From assembly GCF_001509475.1 (NCBI RefSeq), contig NZ_LLZG01000046.1, positions 1-19,308 on the forward strand: DNA of 19,308 nt, written 5' to 3'. This DNA is from Streptomyces regalis (GTDB lineage Bacteria > Actinomycetota > Actinomycetes > Streptomycetales > Streptomycetaceae). Position numbers and translations under genes: made by a program. Below, piece after piece: positions 14,815 through 19,308 of this stretch (position 1 is the stretch's first letter; the number at the start of each line of letters is the position of its first letter). Under the pieces are notes generated by a model, which was not told the origin of the DNA, ran no database searches, and saw nothing but the letters and a program-made list of their open reading frames with translations.

Positions 14815-15321
14815 TTATTGACCCAACCCGGCCACGTTCCTGAACAATCCCACGCAGGCCAGTGCTCGAACGTCATTCCGGCGAAGAGTCCGGCATAACG
14901 GAAGGCGGTGGCGGAGGAGGAGGTGGGTAAGGCGGCCGGGGCGGGATCCGGGGCCGCGCGGGGCCGGCGGTGGAGGCGGCTGAGGTTCCAGCGACCTCCG
15001 AGGGCGGGGTGACGGCTGCCGGGGCGTGAGGGGTGGGGGGTGGCGGCGGAGGCGGAGGCGGCTCGACGTCCGGCAGCAGCAGGCCACCCGCACGCAGCCT
15101 TTGATTGTTCGTTGGGCCCGGCGGCGAGCATTCGGGGCGTCGTCGCGTTCATAACGGAGTCGGACACCGGCGCGGCCAAGGTTCTCGGTGGCGAGCAACC
15201 GGTAACCGAGCTCATAGGTGATCCGCTCGATCCGGCGCTCTCGCGGGGCGTCCAGGCGGCTGGGCAGCAGCTCGACACGACCCCGTCCGTCAAGGTGCCT
15301 GACGATCTCCTCGTCTGTCAT
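14815..15321 (-). CDS. Short gene, probably frameshifted; helical N-terminus and Pro-rich tail
   Basis: The first ~75 residues look genuine: MTDEEIVRHLDGRGRVELLP, then ITYELGYRLLATENLGRAGV. After ARRRAQRTI the literal frame becomes Cys/Arg-rich (KGCVRVACCCRTSSRLRLRR), unlike a normal protein. Moving back one base at ATCAAAGG (about 15089) gives QRLRAGGLLLPDVEPPPPPP and a Pro-rich tail ending at TGA 14873-14875, about 149 residues in all. That fits what I remember of the family better, so I infer a one-base deletion, a sequencing error, or less likely a -1 slip. Without correction the frame runs 168 residues to 14815. The start ATG shares one base with the stop of the preceding gene (TGATG), with GAGG seven bases upstream, indicating coupling. 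Function unknown. Confidence 0.55.
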   Translation of the reverse strand: MTDEEIVRHLDGRGRVELLPSRLDAPRERRIERITYELGYRLLATENLGRAGVRLRYERDDAPNARRRAQRTIKGCVRVACCCRTSSRLRLRRHPPPLTPRQPSPRPRRSLEPQPPPPPAPRGPGSRPGRLTHLLLRHRLPLCRTLRRNDVRALACVGLFRNVAGLGQ

Positions 15322-15980
15322 CAGCTGTCCTCGTAGCGTGGCAATTCCTCGGGAAAGTCGCGGGGGCCTTGGCATTCGGCCAGTTTGTATGCGTGCTTGG
15401 CCAGTTGGTAAGCAATGTCCGTAAGGGTCTGGCGCAGTGCCGTACCAGTTGCCTTGAGGTCTCCACCGGCCTCCAGTCTGGTGATGACCGCATAGTCGCG
15501 AGAGGCGTCGTCCGGAGAGAGCGCCGGAGACACACAAGGCACGTACACTGCCGCCTGCTCGGTATCGAGTTGAGCCAGAGCCTCTATGCCGCCTACAGAC
15601 GTGCGGATGACCTGGTGGTTTCCACCGCTTCCCCCATAACTTTCGAGCCAGTCAGCTTTGGAGACGGGCCGGACCCAGGATCTACCAAACAGGGACGAAT
15701 CACCGCTGGTGGCGACATGGCAGGAGAACACTTGGTCGTCCCCAGGATTCCCGCGCTTGGACCCTTCTTCCGCCGATCGCGCCGATGGCAGCACCTGGAT
15801 GACCATGTCCCGTTCAACAGTGTCTTCACATATCTTGGCGGGTAGCCGTTCAAGCCCCTTAGTGAGGAATTGCGCGTATGTGAACCAAACGGCGATGCCC
15901 GCAAGACCGAGGGCCGTCAGGCTCAAGAGCAGCGCTTTCGCGTTATATCGAGTCGAGGTCGATTCCCTGCTTTCAGCCAT
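15321..15980 (-). CDS. Short membrane-anchored two-cysteine protein, array member (hypothetical)
   Basis: The 219-residue protein has a polar N-terminus (MAESRESTSTRYN), a transmembrane helix at ~15-36 (ALLLSLTALGLAGIAVWF) and an outside domain. The array pattern is present: PAKICEDTVERDMVIQVLPS with Cys51, then QVFSC with Cys87. Two further cysteines occur in YVPCVSPALS and LAECQGPRDF. It is the shortest of the four array members and lacks the long C-terminal half seen in the others. The ATG has AAGGGG seven bases upstream. It sits 46 bp after the 341-residue gene and overlaps the next start by one base, so it is mid-operon. One hand-counted 60-base line (15841-15900) is about 57% GC, below the RHS body. 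Confidence 0.78.
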   Translation of the reverse strand: MAESRESTSTRYNAKALLLSLTALGLAGIAVWFTYAQFLTKGLERLPAKICEDTVERDMVIQVLPSARSAEEGSKRGNPGDDQVFSCHVATSGDSSLFGRSWVRPVSKADWLESYGGSGGNHQVIRTSVGGIEALAQLDTEQAAVYVPCVSPALSPDDASRDYAVITRLEAGGDLKATGTALRQTLTDIAYQLAKHAYKLAECQGPRDFPEELPRYEDS

Positions 15981-16026
15981 GCAGACGCCCCTTCCATACT
16001 CTGGCAGTCTTCTGAGTAATCCGAGT

Positions 16027-17052
16027 TCAGCCGGGCAGCTTCAAATCCGTACACCCATGCCGTGCCGCCGACCGTTCGGCGAATGCGCGCAGGGACGAGA
16101 GGAGGACGCTCTTCGTAGGCGGGGCGTATTCCGTCGCCTCGATGCTGAAGAGCGCTCTTACTTCGGTACGGGGACATGAGGCGGTCGCCCATGCCGTGTC
16201 GTCCTCGGTGCCGGCGTTGCCGTTCCAGCCGTCCGGATCGTCGGACGGGGTTCGCATTCGCTGAGCGTAGGGACCGAACCAGGCGTCCAAGCGGTACAGG
16301 TCCGCATCCGATGCCTTGGTCTCGCCCAGCACGCACGATTCCAGCGGGGCGGTGCCCGAGGCCCGTGTCTCCTGGACCCAGTCGACTTCCATCGCGTCAC
16401 GCAGGGGAATGCCCTTGCAGGTGCCTGCTACGGAGTCAGGGGACGTGCGCTCTTCCGGCATGGACACCTTGGGAATCCGTCCCCCGAACCGAGCCTCACA
16501 CGACCGCTGGTCCGCTGCCTTCCGGGCGGTCGCGACAGCCAGTTCCCCCATGGCGCGAGCTTCGGCCGGATTCTCATGCGACTCATCGCTGTTGATGGAT
16601 ACGACGAGGGAGGCGGACTTGTTCTCGCAGGGGAGCATGACGCCGGTGTTACGAAGGTCTGTGTAGCCTTGCCAGCCGCCGCCCAGAGCAATGGGAAGGT
16701 AGTCCGACGAGCCCGAGTGCATCATGTCGAATATGTTGAAGCCTGGCCGGTCGTTGACTTCGTCGTCGGCTACGAGTCCGACGGTCACGGCCATGTCGGC
16801 GACCATGCACGAATTGAAGCGGTTGTCACCCACCCCATTCTCCAGGTCGCGGGACAGGCCGACGTCCGCGTTGAGACTGGTGAACACAGCGGACTCCTCG
16901 TAGGGAATCAACCCGTCGCAGTACGATGCCAGTTTGTCCTCGTACCACCAGCCTTTCCCGGTATCGCTCCACCGAAGCCAGCCATAACCGACCGCGAGAA
17001 CAACCGCGAGCGGCAGCGCAGCGAAAAGCGCCACCCGTCGTGCGATCCTCAT
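16027..17052 (-). CDS. Membrane-anchored two-cysteine protein, first gene of the array (hypothetical)
   Basis: The 341-residue protein starts MRIARRVALFAALPLAVVLA: basic n-region then a membrane helix to about residue 24. It is followed by LASYCDGLIPYEESAVFTSL (Cys45) and RFNSC (Cys82). The C-terminal half has WFGPYAQRM, WATASCPRTEVRALFSIEA and LRAFAERSAARHGC, closely matching the 369-residue gene at the other end of the array. I read this as duplication. The helix is followed by charged residues rather than a cleavage site, so it is probably a membrane anchor. The ATG has GGGGGG five bases upstream. It is the promoter-proximal gene of the minus-strand run; the promoter should lie in 17053-17173, next to the IS remnant. 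Confidence 0.8.
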   Translation of the reverse strand: MRIARRVALFAALPLAVVLAVGYGWLRWSDTGKGWWYEDKLASYCDGLIPYEESAVFTSLNADVGLSRDLENGVGDNRFNSCMVADMAVTVGLVADDEVNDRPGFNIFDMMHSGSSDYLPIALGGGWQGYTDLRNTGVMLPCENKSASLVVSINSDESHENPAEARAMGELAVATARKAADQRSCEARFGGRIPKVSMPEERTSPDSVAGTCKGIPLRDAMEVDWVQETRASGTAPLESCVLGETKASDADLYRLDAWFGPYAQRMRTPSDDPDGWNGNAGTEDDTAWATASCPRTEVRALFSIEATEYAPPTKSVLLSSLRAFAERSAARHGCTDLKLPG

Positions 17053-17173
17053 CCCTGCCCCCCGTTGATCCCTCCGGCTCAGACCGGCATCACCTTAGCG
17101 AACAGCCACTCCTGCCGACTCAGCGCGATGCGGTCACCTCCGATTGCTCCGCAGTCAAGCGGCCGTTGCGAGC
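17053..17173. promoter_or_regulatory. Probable promoter region of the array operon
   Basis: This lies between the start of the first array gene and the left inverted repeat of the IS remnant. I see no confident promoter hexamers and no gene. Insertion of the element close upstream could have altered the operon's promoter. Confidence 0.3.
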
Positions 17174-17540
17174 GGGACTGCTGCAGAGGATGCATCGTGC
17201 ACTCCGACCGCGGATCGCAATTCCGCTCCCGCAAGGTCGCCGCCGTCCTCACCCGACACGGCCTGGTCGGCTCCATGGGCCGGGTCGGTGCGGCCGGCGA
17301 CAACGCCGCAATGGAGAGCTTCTTCGCATTGCTGCAAAAGAACGTCCGCGACCGCGAAGTCTGGGCCACCCACCAGGAGTTGCGGATCGCGATCGTCACC
17401 TGGATCGAGCGCACCTACCACCGGCGCCGACGACAGAGACGTCCGGGCCGATTGACCCCCGTCGAGTACGAGACCATCATGACCCCACCCGCAGCCCTGG
17501 CTGCATAAAACCTGCTGTCACCCGATCATGCAGCAGTCCC
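17174..17540 (+). mobile_element. Internally deleted IS3-like element with 12-bp terminal inverted repeats
   Basis: GGGACTGCTGCA at 17174-17185 is the exact reverse complement of TGCAGCAGTCCC at 17529-17540. Between them is only the C-terminal third of an IS3-family transposase. The left repeat abuts the first homologous codon and the right repeat lies 21 bp after the stop, so the element seems to have lost orfA and most of orfB. No target-site duplication is visible (AGC versus TAC). Confidence 0.6.
17188..17508 (+). pseudogene. IS3-family transposase (OrfB), C-terminal remnant
   Basis: The frame reads GCIVHSDRGSQFRSRKVAAV, then GLVGSMGRVGAAGDNAAMES, FFALLQKNVRDREVW, ELRIAIVTWIERTYHRRRRQ and RLTPVEYETIM. 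This is the C-terminal part of the DDE integrase core: the aspartate of HSDRGSQF and the glutamate of NAAMESFF are retained, but the first catalytic aspartate and the DNA-binding region are missing. About 107 codons remain of a protein that is normally near 270-300. The open frame continues upstream by chance through unrelated sequence. It cannot be active alone but could be mobilised in trans if its ends are recognised. Confidence 0.88.
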
Positions 17541-17871
17541 TACCGACAATTCGCCAACCCTCTTTGCTCGCGCAAGTAAGCGCACAAGTGGGCAAGTTGG
17601 GCATAGTTGGTCGCAACCGAACGTCACGAATTCGTGACAGCCGCTCTCATCGCCGACGTCGCCGATGGCCGAAAAGCGGCGCCAATATGCGGATGGCATC
17701 GCAAGGGCCAATGGGGCCACGCGGCACCGCAGATCGACAAGACCGCCGATAGCTCAAGGGCAGGGATTGCGCCCCGGCCAGGGGGACCGCATCCCTTTCA
17801 GCCGCAGTTTCGTGATGCGAACAGCTGAGGATGTCACCGACAGCGTGTAGCGGCGGCGGCAACGCAACGCC
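17541..17871. other. Gene-poor stretch with a perfect 16-bp palindrome at 17623-17638
   Basis: Short frames exist on both strands but none has a convincing ribosome site or family resemblance. GTCACGAATTCGTGAC at 17623-17638 is a perfect palindrome, suitable for a dimeric regulator. Just before it lie repeated CAAGT/GTTGG-like motifs in 17570-17612 and lower GC than the neighbouring genes. It may be degraded DNA or a regulatory region orphaned by the insertion. Confidence 0.4.
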
Positions 17872-18069
17872 TCAGAGCAGGTGGTCCGCCTTCCCTGCCT
17901 TGATGTCAAGGATGAGTGTGCGGAGGGCTTCGCGAGTGTCTGTGAGGTAGGTGTCTTCGTCGCCGGCTATGGCGATGTAGGCATTGCCGTCGGGGTCGGT
18001 GCCGAGGCGGAAGCAGCTGGCCCCCTCACCGCAGAACGGCTCCTCCCATGTGATCGCGTTGTCATCCAT
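17872..18069 (-). CDS. Small DUF397-like partner of the XRE regulator
   Basis: The 65-residue acidic protein reads MDDNAITWEEPFCGEGASCF, then a DPDGNAYIAIAGDED strand pair and LRTLILDIKAGKADHLL. The order W...C-x5-C...variable strand...L-x-KAG matches the DUF397 outline of small proteins found next to DUF5753 regulators, though it is divergent. In WhiJ-like loci of Streptomyces such proteins are thought to modulate the paired DNA-binding protein. GGAG lies 7-8 bases before the ATG, and the regulator's stop is 11 bp upstream, so the two are co-transcribed. Confidence 0.75.
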   Translation of the reverse strand: MDDNAITWEEPFCGEGASCFRLGTDPDGNAYIAIAGDEDTYLTDTREALRTLILDIKAGKADHLL

Positions 18070-18080
18070 CGAGTTTCTCC

Positions 18081-18932
18081 TTACAGGTCGTTGGCGATCC
18101 CGCGGATGAAGTCGCGCGACTCCTGCGGCGACAGGGCGATGCGCTCCATCCAGTCCAGGTGGGCACGGTACTTGGCCAACTGAGCCTCCTCCCCCAGGAA
18201 TTCCGGCCCGTGCGAACTGTCGACCTGGGCGGTGTCCAACTGGGGGACAGGACCCTCGAGATAGTTGACCGTCTGCCCGGCACCAGGAAACGTACCGGCG
18301 GCAAAAGGAATGACCATCAGACGCACCGCCGGCCTCTCGGAGACGGCCAGCAGGTGTTCCAGCTGCGCGCGTGCCACCTTGGGCCCACCGAACTGCATCC
18401 GCAGCGCCGCCTCGTGAACCACTCCGACGTACTCGGGCGGGTCCTCGCCCTCCAACACCTGCTGACGCTCCACGCGATACGCCAGACGCAGGGCGACTTC
18501 GTGCTCGGGCAATGGCGGAAGCACCGCCCGGAAGAGCTCAAGAGCATGGTCGCTGGTCTGGAACAGGCCGGGAATGTGTGCCGTGTGGGCCGTCCGCATG
18601 CGCACGGCGTACGACTCCAACTCGGCGATGTCCAGGAGGCCCGGAGACAGCGATCCTCGGTAACGCTCCCACCAGCCGCGCCCGTTCGGGCGCGCCATCT
18701 GGACCAGCGCCTCCACATACGACTGGTCCGAGCACTCGCAATTGCAGGCCAGCGTGCGGAGACGCTCGGGATTGATGGTGCGGATGCCCGTCTCGATGTT
18801 GGAGATCTTCGCCCGGTCCAGTCCGAGCAGCCCGGCGGCCTGGTCCGCCGACATCCCGGCGGCAGTCCGCATCTTGCGCAGCTCACTGCCCAGTCGCCTC
18901 TGGCGCTCCATCGGTGTCGTCCTCGGTGGCAT
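18081..18932 (-). CDS. XRE-family transcriptional regulator with DUF5753 domain (WhiJ-like)
   Basis: The 283-residue protein has a helix-turn-helix at ~14-62 (LGSELRKMRTAAGMSADQAA, LLGLDRAKISNIETGIRTIN). A DUF5753 domain follows at ~95-275, recognisable from YRGSLSPGLLDIAELESYAV, IPGLFQTSDHALELF, RVERQQVLEGEDPPEYVGVV, HEAALRMQFGG, LLAVSERPAVRLMVIPFAAG and VNYLEGPVPQLDT. This is the standard architecture of WhiJ/AbaA-type developmental and antibiotic regulators in Streptomyces. The ATG has AAGGA five bases upstream. It is followed by the small DUF397-like gene and faces a divergent RsbW-like ATPase gene, reproducing the familiar three-gene cassette. The target promoters are unknown; autoregulation of the divergent region is likely. 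Confidence 0.93.
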   Translation of the reverse strand: MPPRTTPMERQRRLGSELRKMRTAAGMSADQAAGLLGLDRAKISNIETGIRTINPERLRTLACNCECSDQSYVEALVQMARPNGRGWWERYRGSLSPGLLDIAELESYAVRMRTAHTAHIPGLFQTSDHALELFRAVLPPLPEHEVALRLAYRVERQQVLEGEDPPEYVGVVHEAALRMQFGGPKVARAQLEHLLAVSERPAVRLMVIPFAAGTFPGAGQTVNYLEGPVPQLDTAQVDSSHGPEFLGEEAQLAKYRAHLDWMERIALSPQESRDFIRGIANDL

Positions 18933-19194
18933 GCCGTTCCTTCCGGGTGCGGTCGTGTGCAGTCTGCCGTCTTTGGGCGCCAGCCGAGCACGGACGGGTC
19001 AATTTCTTTGATCGAGTGGCAATGTAACCATGCCGCGCTCTACATTCAGTAACGCGTAAGCAACTCAGAGCAGTTGGAAGCGCATCGCGCGAGCCTGCCC
19101 GCACGCTCCTCCCCTGGGAGGGGTGGGCCGCGCCAGGGAGACAAGCCACCGACTGCCGTTCACCATCCCCACCCACCCGGAACGGAGACTCCGC
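18933..19194. promoter_or_regulatory. Divergent promoter region between XRE regulator and ATPase genes
   Basis: This stretch of 262 bp contains an AT-richer core around 19000-19070 (for example TTTCTTTGATCGAGTGGCAA), the likely place for both promoters. I could not assign hexamers confidently. A short CCTCCC/GGGAGG inverted repeat lies near 19110-19125. The XRE regulator is a natural candidate to bind here. Confidence 0.45.
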
Positions 19195-19308
19195 ATGCCC
19201 GACCCTCATCCCTGGGAGTGCCACCTCAAGCTCCCCAACGACCCCCGAGTCCTCTCGATCGCCCGCCACACCATCCGCACCGCACTCCTCGGATACGCCC
19301 ACACACCC
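19195..19308 (+). CDS. RsbW-like anti-sigma ATPase, N-terminal fragment (gene runs off the right edge)
   Basis: Only 38 codons are visible: MPDPHPWECHLKLPNDPRVL, then SIARHTIRTALLGYAHTP. The pattern of a first strand with conserved Pro, then VxxARHxIRxxL, is the start of the HATPase_c_2 (RsbW/SpoIIAB-like) proteins that accompany WhiJ-type regulators in Streptomyces. The ATP-binding N and G boxes lie beyond the window, so the assignment rests on this segment and on context. GGAG lies seven bases before the ATG. It is transcribed divergently from the XRE gene. Confidence 0.72.
   Translation, partial: MPDPHPWECHLKLPNDPRVLSIARHTIRTALLGYAHTP

Noticed and set aside
14718..15293. A 191-codon minus-strand frame overlapping the frameshifted gene
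   Set aside because: It lacks a ribosome site and coherent composition. Only its middle segment coincides with the plausible Pro-rich region, reached better by the frameshift model.
16576..17187. Upstream extension of the transposase open frame
   Set aside because: The transposase similarity begins only at GCIVHSDRG. The upstream part is antisense to the 341-residue gene and carries no transposase motifs.
17526..17862. Several short frames of 60-75 codons on both strands
   Set aside because: None has a good ribosome site, they overlap each other, and no family is recognisable.

Overview
The window looks like a chromosomal accessory region of a Streptomyces or close relative. Base composition is very GC-rich, so long spurious open frames lie antisense to most real genes. 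GTG starts are common, purine-rich ribosome sites of the GGAGG type precede most genes, and several families are typical of the genus: an XRE/DUF5753 regulator with a small DUF397-like partner and a divergent RsbW-like ATPase, a DUF4190 membrane protein, and a signal-peptide-bearing DNRLRE/RHS giant. Nearly everything lies on the minus strand. The exceptions are one hypothetical gene (4488-5024), an insertion-sequence remnant (17174-17540) and the truncated ATPase at the right edge.

Layout. (1) 1-3101: the start of a lipoprotein gene running off the left edge, a 900-residue one-pass membrane protein with a cytoplasmic NTPase-like half lacking a P-loop and an extracellular type-1 periplasmic-binding domain, and a possible 26-codon leader ORF coupled to it. 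(2) 3192-5024: a lipoprotein, a DUF4190 protein with an Asn-Pro hexanucleotide repeat, and a divergent helical hypothetical protein. (3) 5066-12071: the centrepiece, a 2102-residue secreted RHS-repeat protein whose last ~125 residues after the core-closing DPxxGRFLxxDP motif form an unrecognised, basic, aromatic-rich module. It is followed on the same strand by a 202-residue acidic gene in the position of an immunity gene. A perfect 15-bp hairpin separates the two. (4) 12298-17052: five minus-strand genes, four of which encode membrane-anchored proteins with the same plan (N-terminal helix, then two cysteines 33-40 residues apart). I interpret them as divergent paralogues in an array. The fifth is a short gene that appears frameshifted. 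(5) 17053-17871: a 367-bp internally deleted IS3-like element with 12-bp terminal inverted repeats, then about 330 bp without a convincing gene. (6) 17872-19308: a WhiJ-type regulatory trio.

How the parts may work together. The RHS protein and its downstream neighbour fit a polymorphic toxin-immunity pair: exported shell, cleavable C-terminal effector, and a dedicated antidote. The upstream array of anchored two-cysteine proteins is transcribed toward the toxin and may serve the envelope side of the same system, but that is inference from position only. The IS remnant, the frameshifted gene and the lower GC of the toxin tip and of part of the array suggest a gene-turnover hotspot. The WhiJ-type trio is a common regulatory cassette and need not be related functionally.
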